Positions 9,690 through 18,596 are shown, numbered from the stretch's first letter. The stretch: DNA of 64,000 nucleotides from Alphaproteobacteria bacterium (GCA_020025875.1 JAHHRI010000003.1:6866-70865); one strand, 5' to 3'. Numbers and translations: made by a program. Notes: a model not told the origin generated them from the letters alone.

Positions 9690-11777
9690 TTATTGATCCA
9701 AAAACGAACGCAGTTTGCGTGAACGGCTTGGGTGTTTGAGCTTGCGCAGGGCTTTGGCCTCAATTTGCCGAATACGCTCACGGGTGACGTTAAACTGTTG
9801 TCCAACTTCTTCCAGCGTATGATCGGTATTCATTCCAATACCGAAACGCATCCGCAAAACACGTTCTTCACGCGGCGTCAGCGAAGACAAAATCCTCGTG
9901 CAGGTTTCTTTCAAGTTGGTATGGATTGCGGAATCCAACGGCTGCAGGGCACTCTCGTCGGGAATAAAATCACCGAGTGAAGAATCTTCTTCATCACCGA
10001 CGGGCGATTCCAAACTAACGGGTTCTTTGGCAATTTTCATCACCTTGCGCACTTTTTCAAGCGGCATAGACAGCCGCGCCGCCAATTCCTCCGGCACGGG
10101 TTCGCGTCCCATTTCCGAAAGCATCTGTCGCGATGTCCGCACCAGTTTATTAATCGTTTCGATCATATGGACGGGAATGCGAATTGTTCTTGCTTGGTCA
10201 GCAATCGAGCGGGTAATTGCCTGACGGATCCACCATGTGGCATAGGTCGAAAACTTATAGCCGCGGCGATATTCAAACTTATCAACGGCTTTCATCAAGC
10301 CGATGTTTCCTTCCTGAATCAAATCAAGAAACTGCAACCCGCGATTGGTATATTTTTTGGCAATGGAAATCACCAGCCGCAAATTGGCTTCAATCATTTC
10401 TTTTTTGGCACGTTCGGCTTCTCTTTCGCCTTTTTTGATGGTATCGACCATCCGTCGATATTCGGTAATCGGCAGCCCGCATTCTTGCGCCATGCGTGCA
10501 ACGCTGTCACGCAATTCTAAAACCTCAACGCCATACTTGGCAATAAACTCCTGCCAATGTTTGTCTTTTTTGTTAGAAACATTTTCCACCCAGTTGGGAT
10601 CCAGTTCCGACTTTTGGTACACCTCAAGGAAATTTTCGCGCTTAATTTTGCACGCCATGGCATAGCGCAACAATTTTCCTTCCAAGCCCATCAGTCGCTT
10701 GTTAATACCGTTTAACTGTTCCACCAACTGTTCAATTCTCACGCTGTTGAGGTGGATTGAACTCATCAGTTCAACCAGTTCTTTCTTAACTTGAACATAT
10801 TTCTTTTCCACGGCAGGTTTAATGCTTTTGCCGGCAAGAATAGATTCCACCCGCTGGCTTTGAATTTTCTTCAAATCATCATAGTAACTGGAAATTTTGG
10901 TAAGAATTTCCAACACCGGTTCCCACAAGGCTTCTTCCATGGCAGAAACGGAAGCAGAAGAATGCCCGCTGCCGGCGTCATCCGTATCGTCTTGATGTTC
11001 GCTGCCATCGGTTGCATCGTCGTCACTTTCATCATCAATATCGGCAACGTCTTCATCTTCATCGGCACCGCCTTCATCATCAACGGCGTCTTCCAGATCC
11101 ATGTCATCTTCCAGATCTTCGTCAATATCATCCAGATTTTCTTTCTTTTCCAGTTCGGCAACCACTTTTTCCAAACTGTCAACCGGTGCGCTCTCCTCAT
11201 CTTCATAAACCAGCGCTTCGGGATCGTCGCCATACATCATTTCCAGATCGACCACATCTCTGAGCTGCATTTTTCCCTGCATCAGGTCATCTCGCCAACC
11301 GGCAATGGCCTTAATTGTCATCGGACTTTCGCACAAACCGTCAATCATAACCGTTTTGCCTGCCTCAATACGCTTGGCGATGGCAATTTCTCCCTCTCGG
11401 GAAAGCAGCTCGACCGATCCCATCTCTTTTAAATACATACGGACCGGATCATCGTAACGCCCCATTTCCTTTTCGTCAAAGTTGCCGGATTCTTCATAAC
11501 TTTCGTCATCTTCGGCTTCTTCTTCGGGCTCAAAACTATCCGCGCCCGATTCCGAAATAATGCTGATCCCCATATCGGAAATTTCCGACATAATATCTTC
11601 AATCTGTTCAGAAGACTCTTTATCTGACGGCAGGGCTTTGTTAAGTTCCTCCACCGTAATATAGCCGCGGGCCTTACCTTTTTCGACAATCCGCTTGATG
11701 GCGCTGCCCAAAGTGTCAATCAGCGGGGCATCCGCTGCACCTGCTTCATAAAAGTCTTGGTTTTCTGTGTCTGACAT
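9690..11777 (-). CDS. rpoD: Primary sigma factor RpoD (sigma-70)
   Basis: This is the housekeeping sigma subunit that directs RNA polymerase to -35/-10 promoters. The start is taken at the ATG at 11777 (MSDTENQDF), giving 695 residues; the longer frame to 11816 has no support. Region 1.1 is N-terminal, region 1.2 includes PVRMYLKEMGSVELLSREGE near 111-130, and regions 2.1-2.4 include NLRLVISIAKKYTNRGLQFLDLIQEGNIGLMKAV and YATWWIRQAITR. Regions 3 and 4 end in the helix-turn-helix RERIRQIEAKALRKL. Residues about 192-268 are an exceptionally acidic Asp/Glu insertion in the non-conserved region. It is the last gene of a yqeY-dnaG-rpoD operon. Confidence 0.97.
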   Translation of the reverse strand: MSDTENQDFYEAGAADAPLIDTLGSAIKRIVEKGKARGYITVEELNKALPSDKESSEQIEDIMSEISDMGISIISESGADSFEPEEEAEDDESYEESGNFDEKEMGRYDDPVRMYLKEMGSVELLSREGEIAIAKRIEAGKTVMIDGLCESPMTIKAIAGWRDDLMQGKMQLRDVVDLEMMYGDDPEALVYEDEESAPVDSLEKVVAELEKKENLDDIDEDLEDDMDLEDAVDDEGGADEDEDVADIDDESDDDATDGSEHQDDTDDAGSGHSSASVSAMEEALWEPVLEILTKISSYYDDLKKIQSQRVESILAGKSIKPAVEKKYVQVKKELVELMSSIHLNSVRIEQLVEQLNGINKRLMGLEGKLLRYAMACKIKRENFLEVYQKSELDPNWVENVSNKKDKHWQEFIAKYGVEVLELRDSVARMAQECGLPITEYRRMVDTIKKGEREAERAKKEMIEANLRLVISIAKKYTNRGLQFLDLIQEGNIGLMKAVDKFEYRRGYKFSTYATWWIRQAITRSIADQARTIRIPVHMIETINKLVRTSRQMLSEMGREPVPEELAARLSMPLEKVRKVMKIAKEPVSLESPVGDEEDSSLGDFIPDESALQPLDSAIHTNLKETCTRILSSLTPREERVLRMRFGIGMNTDHTLEEVGQQFNVTRERIRQIEAKALRKLKHPSRSRKLRSFLDQ

Positions 11778-11842
11778 ATTTTTTCCCAAAAATCGATTTT
11801 CAGCCGGACATTGCATCCGGCAAACAAGTTGCTAGCGGCTCT

Positions 11843-11871
11843 TTTTTAGAGTTTTATTGTCAATTTGTCAA
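11843..11871 (-). promoter_or_regulatory. Candidate rpoD-proximal promoter
   Basis: In the 169-base dnaG-rpoD gap the minus strand has TTGACA (11871-11866) with TAAAAA 17 bases downstream (11848-11843). A second TTGACA overlaps at 11863-11858. This would allow rpoD expression independent of dnaG. The -10 match is poor. Confidence 0.3.
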
Positions 11872-11946
11872 CAGTAGTATTTATAAAAAATTAACCTTTT
11901 ACCCCAAAACAACCCAAACAAAGTAAGCGTATCAGCCGTTTTCGGC

Positions 11947-13788
11947 CTAAAGGAAAGAATCTGCCCGAAGCAGGGTTTCTCTCTCTTTTTTGAGCATTTG
12001 ATAACGCCGATAGGTGTCATCGGAAAACGACTCGGCGGTTTCAATCTCGCGCAGGCATTCTTTTATCTCATTTTCCAGCTGTCGGAGCTGCATTTCAAGT
12101 ATTTTATTGTCGATATCTCGCCGCAGCTTACGCAAATCGGGATTTTGTTGACGAAGCATTTTTACCTCCCACAGCCGATCGATATGCTCGGCAGCGTCCT
12201 CGTTTTTCAATGCCGCATACAATGTATCGCTGTCTGCCGGTTCGTCCCGATGATAAATTTCCGTCATTTTATCCAGCAGCCACTTAAGTTGCACATCGCC
12301 GATGTCAAACATTGCGGTTTTTTCTTCATATTCTTCTATCAGGCAAGGATAGCAGAACATTGCGGCAACAATAAACTTGGCGACCAACTCATCGAGTGTA
12401 ATTTTGACCGGTTGCGGACGCAGTGCCGAGCGGTTTCCCCCTCGGCGGCTTGGGGAGTGTCCGGCATTGTCGGTTCGCTGCCGATAAACTTCATTTTTCT
12501 CGTTTTGCCCTTTTCGCGGCATTCGCCGAAAACGCTCAAAAATACGGTTTTTCATATCTTGAAGATAATAACCGCGCACTTTTTCATCGGTAATTTTTGC
12601 CACTTCCTCCAAAAGTGTCTTTTCAAACATGGCTTTTTGTTCCGGCGTATCGGCGGCAACGGCTTCAACCGTCTTGCGCCACAAAAGATCCGCCAGCGGC
12701 ACGGTGGTTGTCAACGCTTGTTCATAAGCATCGGCACCGTTGGACTTCAAAAACTCATCGGGATCCATGCCGTCGGGCAAAAACACATACCGGAGCGAAT
12801 AACCGGCCTTCAAAATCGGCAATGCCCGATCAACGGAACGAATGGCCGCCCGCACACCGGCACTGTCGCCGTCAAAGCACAATGTCGGTTCCGGACAGAT
12901 CTTCCATGCTTCCGTGATTTGCTCCTCGGTCAAAGCCGTGCCGAGCGGTGCCACGGCATAATCAAAGCCGTATTTGGCTTGCGCAATAACGTCCATGTAT
13001 CCTTCGCAAACCACAATCCGCCGTTTTTCAAACGCTTTGTCACGGGCATAATTTAAATTGTACAAAACCCGCCGTTTGTTAAAAATCGGTGTATCCGGTG
13101 AGTTCAGATATTTCGGCTGACCGTCGCCCATCACCCGCCCGCCGAAAGCAATAACCCTGCCCCGCTTGTCCATAATCGGAATAATCACCCGATTGCGGAA
13201 AAAATCGTATAATTTTCCGTTTTTCTCCGACAAAACCGCCAGCCCCAATTCAATCATATCGTTTTCGCTCACGTTTTTCGACGCCAGCCAAGACCTGAGC
13301 CCGTTGTTATCCGGCGCGTAGCCGAGCCGAAATTTGCGGATGATGTTTTCGTCAAAACCGCGCTGCGCCAAATAGGCCATTGCCTCCCGACCGGCTGTCA
13401 GCCGTAGGTTTTTCTCAAAATAGGCGGCAGCCATGTCAACAATTTCGTACCACGAACTGCGTTTTTGCACTTCTTCCGGATTTTCCTTGTGAATCTGGGG
13501 CACCTGAAGACCGGCCTTGTTTGCCAGCTTGGTCACCGCGTCCATAAACGGCAGCCCGTTGGCTTCCATCTCAAACTTGATGATATCGCCATGAGCGCCA
13601 CAGCCGAAACAATGGTAAAAACCTTTGGCTTCGTTAACCGTAAAAGACGGTGTCTTTTCATTATGAAACGGGCAAAGTCCCATATATTCGCGCCCTTTGC
13701 GCACCAGTTTCACCTTGGCGCCGACAACATCTGCCACCGAAATTCGGGCGCGCAATTCGTCAAGAAATTTCTGAAAGTCTGTTTCCAT
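11947..13788 (-). CDS. dnaG: DNA primase DnaG
   Basis: DnaG synthesises RNA primers at the replication fork. The 613-residue product has the N-terminal CHC2 zinc finger with Cys39, His42, Cys60 and Cys63 (CPFH...YHCFGCG), the primase core GYAPDN...FFRNRVIIPIMD and GRVIAFGGRVMGDGQPKYLNSPDTPIF, and the TOPRIM motifs VVCEGYMDVIA and CFDGDSAG. A C-terminal helicase-binding region follows, with helical coiled-coil character near the end. Length and order are as expected. It starts 8 bases after the yqeY stop codon, which points to tight cotranscription. Confidence 0.97.
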   Translation of the reverse strand: METDFQKFLDELRARISVADVVGAKVKLVRKGREYMGLCPFHNEKTPSFTVNEAKGFYHCFGCGAHGDIIKFEMEANGLPFMDAVTKLANKAGLQVPQIHKENPEEVQKRSSWYEIVDMAAAYFEKNLRLTAGREAMAYLAQRGFDENIIRKFRLGYAPDNNGLRSWLASKNVSENDMIELGLAVLSEKNGKLYDFFRNRVIIPIMDKRGRVIAFGGRVMGDGQPKYLNSPDTPIFNKRRVLYNLNYARDKAFEKRRIVVCEGYMDVIAQAKYGFDYAVAPLGTALTEEQITEAWKICPEPTLCFDGDSAGVRAAIRSVDRALPILKAGYSLRYVFLPDGMDPDEFLKSNGADAYEQALTTTVPLADLLWRKTVEAVAADTPEQKAMFEKTLLEEVAKITDEKVRGYYLQDMKNRIFERFRRMPRKGQNEKNEVYRQRTDNAGHSPSRRGGNRSALRPQPVKITLDELVAKFIVAAMFCYPCLIEEYEEKTAMFDIGDVQLKWLLDKMTEIYHRDEPADSDTLYAALKNEDAAEHIDRLWEVKMLRQQNPDLRKLRRDIDNKILEMQLRQLENEIKECLREIETAESFSDDTYRRYQMLKKERETLLRADSFL

Positions 13789-13796
13789 CGGCTTTT

Positions 13797-14249
13797 TTAG
13801 CTCAACATCGCCTTGATTTTACCGGAAACCATGCCGAAATCCATCTGCCCCGCATATTTTTCTTTTAAGGCGCCCATCACCTTGCCCATATCTTTCATCG
13901 AAGCGGCGCCGGTAGCGGCAATTTCTGCGCGGATGGCGGCTTCCGTTTCGGCTTCGCTCATTTGCTTAGGCATAAAACTCTGAATCACGGCAATTTCCGC
14001 TTCTTCTTTCGCCGCCAATTCTTCCCTGCCGCCTTCGCGGTACATTTTGGCAGATTCCTGCCGCTGTTTTATCATCGTCTGCATCATCGACAGAAGATCC
14101 GCATCGTTTGCGCATTCCTTTCCTTTGCCGCGGGCATCGACATCTTTTTCTTTAACGCCCGCCAAAATCATCCGTACGGTGCTTAGGCGTTCTGCCTCAT
14201 GGTTTTTCATGGCTTCTTTGATTGCGTTTTGAATATCTTCTCTTAACAT
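13797..14249 (-). CDS. yqeY: GatB/YqeY domain protein
   Basis: The ATG at 14249 (MLREDIQ) has a GGAGG ribosome-binding site seven bases upstream and gives 150 residues, the usual family length; the longer frame to 14348 is not needed. The sequence is typical of YqeY: KNHEAERLSTVRMILAGVKEKDV, the KQRQESAKMYREGGREELAAKEEAEIAVIQSFMPKQMSE segment, and the C-terminal MGKVMGALKEKYAGQMDFGMVSGKIK. The fold resembles the tail domain of the GatB amidotransferase subunit and is thought to bind tRNA, though its role is not settled. It heads the operon with dnaG and rpoD, the place taken by rpsU in enteric bacteria. Confidence 0.9.
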   Translation of the reverse strand: MLREDIQNAIKEAMKNHEAERLSTVRMILAGVKEKDVDARGKGKECANDADLLSMMQTMIKQRQESAKMYREGGREELAAKEEAEIAVIQSFMPKQMSEAETEAAIRAEIAATGAASMKDMGKVMGALKEKYAGQMDFGMVSGKIKAMLS

Positions 14250-14362
14250 ATTCTTCCTCCTTGTATTGCATTTTGTTATAAAAACTATATCGGTTATCGG
14301 CAAAATGCAAGACTTTTGACAAAAAAAGCGGTTGCGCCCTGCTTGCAAGCCGAGATCCGAAC

Positions 14363-16213
14363 CTATCGAAAAAACGAGAAGTAATAACGCAAAGAAACGC
14401 CAAATTCTTCATTGTCGCGTCTCTTGGCATTGTCATCAAACAAATATTCCGCCGCCAGTCCCCAATCTTTTGTCAGCGACAACCCGACCTCTGCGCGATA
14501 GCGCATATATGCGGCAAAACCGGAAGAAGAAAAGCTTTTTTGCGCCTCCGCCAACAGCCTGAAACGGCTAAAATCGGCAAACAAACCGGTGGTAAGCTCT
14601 ATGGCGGCATACTGATTGCGCGGCAAAAAATCTCCATATCCGCCGCCAACCCCGCCCAAGGCATAAAAATATAAACAATCGGTGACGGCAAGTGTTTTTC
14701 CCGCGCCGATATGACCGTTAAAAATATATTTTCCGCTGTCGCTGTCGGGAAGCTCATACCGTTCAAGCTGGAGCGAAACGGCAAAAGACAAAGGAGAAAA
14801 TAATTTGTCGGCAGGAGATAACGAGCTGATGCCGAGAAGATTAAGTTTGCTTAAAACGGTTTTTTGCGTGCTTTCGTAACGGCGAAACTTGAGCTCCAAA
14901 AAGTTAATTTCGGCACCGGAAAGCAAGCCAAAACCATCATCACTCAGCGAGTGATAAGCGGGACGGAAAGAAAATTCCTGAAAAACTTGACCGTTTTGGC
15001 TGCCCGTGCCGAGCGAAACACGCATAGATTCATGAGCCGCCGCCGGCAACTTGCCGCTTGGCTGTTCGTCTTTTGCGCCAAGCGGTGTTTTCAGCTGATT
15101 TCGGGCAGACAGCAACGCAAAGGTGCGGCGGCGATATTCCGCCAAATCGAGCTTTTGGGCAACATACAGATACTGCACATATTGATAAGCCGTTTCCAGC
15201 ACCTCTGCCCGCTCTGTTGCTTGCAAACCCTCCGTTTGCGTTTTTCCTTCCGCTGCCGCCGGCAAAAAACGTCGTTGCTCTGCCGTCATTTTTCCGATGT
15301 CAAAAAGAATTGCCGATTGCCTTGACGGCCGATAATGAACCTTCTTAATCAACCCCGCCGTACGATACACCGCCTTAACCGTGTCCAAAGGTATGACCTG
15401 CAGCGGAAAACGCTTTGCCAGCATCACTTCGGGGCGTACGGCGTCTAAAACTTCCAACAGCATGTATGAACAATTTTTGGTAAAGAAATAATATCGTGTT
15501 CGGGTGTGTCCCACCTCCCACAAATGAGCGACCAGCATCTCTAATTCGTCAGCGGAAAAGTCCAACTCCAATTCCCAAATATCTCGGTTTTCAATATTGT
15601 TATACATATTGATGACATCATAATACGGCTTAATCGTCCAACCGCCGTAATAACCGCCGACAAGTCCTTTCACGGCATACCACGGGCTTCCCTCATCACC
15701 TTCCGTAAAAGCGCCGTACCCGACACCGTGAGCCAGCAGCTGAGTACCTTTGCGTGCCGTATCAATTCTAAGCAGCGTATGCCCAAACAATGATGACGGA
15801 TTGTTCATGTAAGCATCGGTAAACAAGAGTGTGGCTCCTGCCGGCAACAAATCCTTTTTAAATTGTGCAAATTCTTCGCATTCTACACCAACTTTATCAA
15901 CTAGTCCTTTGTTTTTAAGAAATAAGTATCTTGCCGGAAACCGACAAATTTTTTCCTTGTCCGCCTTTGCGGCAAACAGGCGCACGGTTGCCTCCAGCTC
16001 CGCCTTCGGGTTTGTTCTGCCATCTTTTGCCAAATAAAAATCTTCGCTGTCAACCGTGCCGCGATATTTTGAAAAAACACCGGCATGATAATGAACAAGT
16101 GCCAACCATTGCGGATCTTCCGCCGGCAACGCAGCGCACACGACCTCCGTCAAAAAGACACAGCCAAACAAAAAACACAAGGGCAAAAATTTTATAGGCG
16201 GGCAACAGGGCAT
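14363..16213 (-). CDS. Secreted DUF4105 (Lnb-like N-terminal domain) protein with C-terminal barrel-like region
   Basis: The ATG at 16213 gives a 616-residue protein with a signal peptide (MPCCPPIKFLPLCFLFGCVF, cleavage near VVCA). The DUF4105 domain spans about residues 100-280 and shows its conserved residues: NPSSLFGHTLLRID with a His, and FFTKNCSYMLLEVLD with a Cys. DUF4105 forms the N-terminal domain of Lnb-type lipoprotein N-acyltransferases. The C-terminal half (from about 390) has alternating short amphipathic strands and ends in GVSLRYYFSFFR, whose terminal aromatic residue is typical of outer-membrane barrels. Role as an envelope lipoprotein-modifying protein is inference. It lies 36 bases after the DUF3015 gene, on the same strand. 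Confidence 0.8.
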   Translation of the reverse strand: MPCCPPIKFLPLCFLFGCVFLTEVVCAALPAEDPQWLALVHYHAGVFSKYRGTVDSEDFYLAKDGRTNPKAELEATVRLFAAKADKEKICRFPARYLFLKNKGLVDKVGVECEEFAQFKKDLLPAGATLLFTDAYMNNPSSLFGHTLLRIDTARKGTQLLAHGVGYGAFTEGDEGSPWYAVKGLVGGYYGGWTIKPYYDVINMYNNIENRDIWELELDFSADELEMLVAHLWEVGHTRTRYYFFTKNCSYMLLEVLDAVRPEVMLAKRFPLQVIPLDTVKAVYRTAGLIKKVHYRPSRQSAILFDIGKMTAEQRRFLPAAAEGKTQTEGLQATERAEVLETAYQYVQYLYVAQKLDLAEYRRRTFALLSARNQLKTPLGAKDEQPSGKLPAAAHESMRVSLGTGSQNGQVFQEFSFRPAYHSLSDDGFGLLSGAEINFLELKFRRYESTQKTVLSKLNLLGISSLSPADKLFSPLSFAVSLQLERYELPDSDSGKYIFNGHIGAGKTLAVTDCLYFYALGGVGGGYGDFLPRNQYAAIELTTGLFADFSRFRLLAEAQKSFSSSGFAAYMRYRAEVGLSLTKDWGLAAEYLFDDNAKRRDNEEFGVSLRYYFSFFR

Positions 16214-16249
16214 TTTTTGCCTATCTTGGCACAAAAAGTCAGCAACGAC

Positions 16250-16705
16250 TTAGGCTTTGATAACTTCAAAAATTTTGTTGGTGATATAAACGGCATCGAC
16301 ATTTCCGTCGGGAAAAATCAACGCAAAATTCTGTTGCGATTTTGCGGCAAATATCCGCTTATCCATATTCAATAGACCTGCCAGCGTGTCCAGCGTTTCT
16401 CCCTCGCCGCGGGCAGCGTCCAAAGCATATTGTTCCATATTGTTTTCAACAAAGCGCAGCACCATTTTCTGAGTTCCTCCGGTAACGCGCCCATTGGGAT
16501 CACAACCGGAAGTGCCAAAGGTAATGCCAAAAGTTTGGCTGCCGGTGGAAGTGTTGGTGGTAACTGCCAAAATTTGCGCCTCCGGTCCGGACACGCCTCG
16601 CCAAGCCATTGAGCCAAGCCCGCAACCGGTGCTGTCCACCGCTTGAGCCTCGGTTACCGAAAAAGCCAAGACGGCAGCGACAACCGGCATCCAAATTTTT
16701 TCCAT
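16250..16705 (-). CDS. Periplasmic DUF3015 family protein
   Basis: The start is the ATG at 16705 with GGGAG upstream, giving 151 residues; the five-residue TTG-initiated extension is unlikely. After a signal peptide (cleavage near AQA-VD) comes the DUF3015 signature: GCGLGSMAWRGVSG, QILAVTTNTSTGSQTFGITFGTSGCD, then a helical part ending FPDGNVDAVYITNKIFEVIK. Two Cys pairs could form disulfides. The function of the family is unknown. In this window it is followed at once by the DUF4105 gene, so the two probably act together in the envelope. Confidence 0.85.
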   Translation of the reverse strand: MEKIWMPVVAAVLAFSVTEAQAVDSTGCGLGSMAWRGVSGPEAQILAVTTNTSTGSQTFGITFGTSGCDPNGRVTGGTQKMVLRFVENNMEQYALDAARGEGETLDTLAGLLNMDKRIFAAKSQQNFALIFPDGNVDAVYITNKIFEVIKA

Positions 16706-16800
16706 GGTCAGATCTCCCAAAAAGTCAAAGTTATTGCCTTAATATATCATATACAACTTTCATGTATAGCGAAAAAAAACTTGTTCTCCACAAAATTTGC

Positions 16801-16829
16801 TTGCCAAAATCTTTTCCTTGTGGTATTTT
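16801..16829 (+). promoter_or_regulatory. Predicted greA promoter
   Basis: TTGCCA (16801-16806) is followed after 17 bases by TATTTT (16824-16829), preceded by TGG as an extended -10. Transcription would start near 16836, giving a leader of about 85 bases that contains the hairpin at 16854-16894. Confidence 0.5.
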
Positions 16830-16853
16830 TGTTTTTATCAACTGACAAAAACA

Positions 16854-16894
16854 TTGACTGTGAAAGGTAAACCTTTTCGCAGTCAAATTTTTTA
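16854..16894 (+). terminator. Terminator-like hairpin in the greA leader (attenuator candidate)
   Basis: TTGACTG-TGAAAGG, a TAAA loop and CCTTTTCG-CAGTCAA form a long stem followed by ATTTTTT and a second T run. No plus-strand gene lies upstream to be terminated: the neighbour on the left starts at 16705 and is transcribed away. The hairpin therefore sits between the greA promoter and its ATG, 26 bases further on. This is the arrangement of a leader attenuator or short leader RNA. Confidence 0.7.
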
Positions 16895-16919
16895 ATTTTT
16901 TAGCATAGAGGTAAGAAAT

Positions 16920-17390
16920 ATGGATAAGTTCCCTTTAACCAAGGAAGGGTTCACTGCACTTGAGCAGGAACTGAAAAATTTGAAAGGCGTCGAACGCCCC
17001 AACATCATTGCCGCCATTGCCGAAGCACGTTCCCACGGAGATCTTTCGGAAAATGCCGAATATTCAGCTGCCAAGGAAAAACAGAGCTTTATCGAAGGGC
17101 GCATTCAGGAATTGGAAGCGGTTATCAGCCGCGCACAAGTTATTGATCCCAGCGCCAACACGGGTGGCACCGTTCGTTTCGGCGCAGTCGTCTTGGTGGT
17201 TGACGAAGATACGGACATAGAAAGCAAATACCAAATTGTCGGCGACTACGAAGCGGATATTGAAAAAAACAAAATTTCCCTTTCTTCGCCGTTGGCAAAA
17301 GCCCTCATCGGTAAAGAAGTGGGAGATGTGGCGGAATATACCGCGCCGGGAGGAAAAAAATCGTTTGAGATACTCGAAGTTCTCTACTGA
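16920..17390 (+). CDS. greA: Transcription elongation factor GreA
   Basis: GreA enters the secondary channel of RNA polymerase and stimulates cleavage of backtracked transcripts. The 156-residue product has the N-terminal coiled-coil hairpin, including the tip motif HGDLSENAEYSAAKEKQ (acidic pair Asp41 and Glu44 by position in the motif), and the C-terminal FKBP-like domain with YQIVGDYEAD and SPLAKALIGKEVGD. AGAGG precedes the start. Its leader carries the hairpin described at 16854-16894, so GreA level may be controlled by premature termination, perhaps with feedback by GreA itself (inference). Confidence 0.97.
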   Translation: MDKFPLTKEGFTALEQELKNLKGVERPNIIAAIAEARSHGDLSENAEYSAAKEKQSFIEGRIQELEAVISRAQVIDPSANTGGTVRFGAVVLVVDEDTDIESKYQIVGDYEADIEKNKISLSSPLAKALIGKEVGDVAEYTAPGGKKSFEILEVLY

Positions 17391-17424
17391 TCCCCTTTAA
17401 TTTTTGGTGATAAAGAATAAATAT

Positions 17425-17456
17425 AAAACCGGACGAGATGAAAAGTCCGGTTTTTG
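17425..17456 (+). terminator. Intrinsic terminator after greA
   Basis: AAAACCGGAC and GTCCGGTTTT enclose a ten-base loop and run into further Ts, 35 bases after the greA stop codon. Confidence 0.85.
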
Positions 17457-17480
17457 TTTGTTACTTACAGGAGATTTGTC

Positions 17481-17672
17481 ATGAAAAAATCAGAAAAAAA
17501 GATAATCATCGAAAATTTTGAAGAAAGATGCGATTGTCGCGAAGATGATAATTGCGGTTGCTCTTTCCCCAACAACACTCGTCGGGAACAAGAGGCGGAA
17601 GCCGCCGTCCGTTCCCAACCCGACAATCATCAGACTTCTTGCAAAAATCGCTGCGCTTCAAGAAAAGCCTGA
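17481..17672 (+). CDS. Small Cys-rich protein (candidate), 3' end overlapping trxB
   Basis: An ATG at 17481 follows CAGGAGATTTGTC, a good ribosome-binding site, just past the greA terminator. The 63-residue product starts MKKSEKKIIIENFEERCDC and has a dense cysteine block (CDCREDDNCGC, four Cys within 11 residues) and two further Cys near the end (SCKNRC). Small Cys-rich peptides with CxC and CxxC spacing often bind metal. The last 43 bases overlap the trxB 3' end in the opposite direction, so the tail may be chance coding. No family recognised; that it is translated is likely but not certain. Confidence 0.5.
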   Translation: MKKSEKKIIIENFEERCDCREDDNCGCSFPNNTRREQEAEAAVRSQPDNHQTSCKNRCASRKA

Positions 17673-18568
17673 CATCCGGACCCTGCCGCCGTAACCGCCT
17701 GCCGATAAACGGAATCCTTCACATCTCCGGCGGCAAACACACCCGCCACACTGGTTCGGCAGCTGCCTGCGGCGGTCACGATATATCCCTGATCATCCAA
17801 TGCAAGCGCATTTTTAAAAATATCGGTATTGGGTTTATGCCCAATGGCAATAAACACGCCGTCAACCGCAATATTTTTGTATTTATCTGTTTTTAGGTTT
17901 TTAATTCTTATCTCGTTGACACCTTTGGGGGTGTCTCTGCCCAAAATGTCATCAATCACGCTGTCCCATTCAACGGCAATCTTCGGATTATTTTTGATCC
18001 TTTCCTGCAAAACTTTGTCTGCCCGTAACTCATCACGCCGATGGATCAGCGTAACACGATGAGCAATGCCGGCCAAATACAATGCTTCTTCCGCCGCGGT
18101 ATTGCCGCCGCCGACAACGGCCACGTCTTTGTTGCGATAAAAAAAGCCGTCACAGGTTGCGCATCCGGAAACACCGAAGCCACGATACTTCTCTTCGTTT
18201 GGCAACCCCAACCAACGCGCCGACGCACCGGTGGCAATGATCACGCTTTCCGCTTTGTAAGAATTGGCACCCTCGGAAACCAGCACAAACGGACGGGAAG
18301 AAAAATCGACTTCCGAAATATGATCGTCAATAATCTTCACGCCGACATTAACCGCCTGATCATGCATCCGCTGCATCAGTTCGCCGCCGTTGATTGGTTC
18401 GGGAAACCCAGGAAAGTTCTCCACATCGGTCGTAATCGTCAACTGTCCGCCTTTCTGAAACCCGCTGACCAACACCGGACACATTCCCGCCCGCGCCGCA
18501 TAAATGCCCGCCGTATAACCTGCCGGACCGGACCCTATAATCAGTAGCTTGGTTTTATATTCTGCCAT
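17630..18568 (-). CDS. trxB: Thioredoxin reductase TrxB
   Basis: This flavoenzyme uses NADPH to reduce thioredoxin. The 312-residue product has the FAD-binding GSGPAGYTAGIYAARA at the N-terminus, the redox-active CATCDG near 136-141, the NADPH-binding VVGGGNTAAEEALYLA, HRRDELRADK, and the C-terminal FAD motif GVFAAGDVKD. All catalytic residues are present and length is normal. It has AAGGAG as ribosome-binding site (TCAAGGAG before the ATG) and a plausible promoter at 18597-18624. It is convergent with the small Cys-rich ORF. Confidence 0.97.
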   Translation of the reverse strand: MAEYKTKLLIIGSGPAGYTAGIYAARAGMCPVLVSGFQKGGQLTITTDVENFPGFPEPINGGELMQRMHDQAVNVGVKIIDDHISEVDFSSRPFVLVSEGANSYKAESVIIATGASARWLGLPNEEKYRGFGVSGCATCDGFFYRNKDVAVVGGGNTAAEEALYLAGIAHRVTLIHRRDELRADKVLQERIKNNPKIAVEWDSVIDDILGRDTPKGVNEIRIKNLKTDKYKNIAVDGVFIAIGHKPNTDIFKNALALDDQGYIVTAAGSCRTSVAGVFAAGDVKDSVYRQAVTAAGSGCQAFLEAQRFLQEV

Positions 18569-18596
18569 TTTTTTCTCCTTGATATGTTTTACCTCT

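Noticed and set aside
10791..11432. 213-codon plus frame rich in Ile and Phe
   Set aside because: Antisense to the acidic Asp/Glu insertion of rpoD; complementary codons create an artificial hydrophobic protein.
11998..13056. 352-codon plus frame
   Set aside because: Entirely antisense to dnaG, which has all primase motifs.
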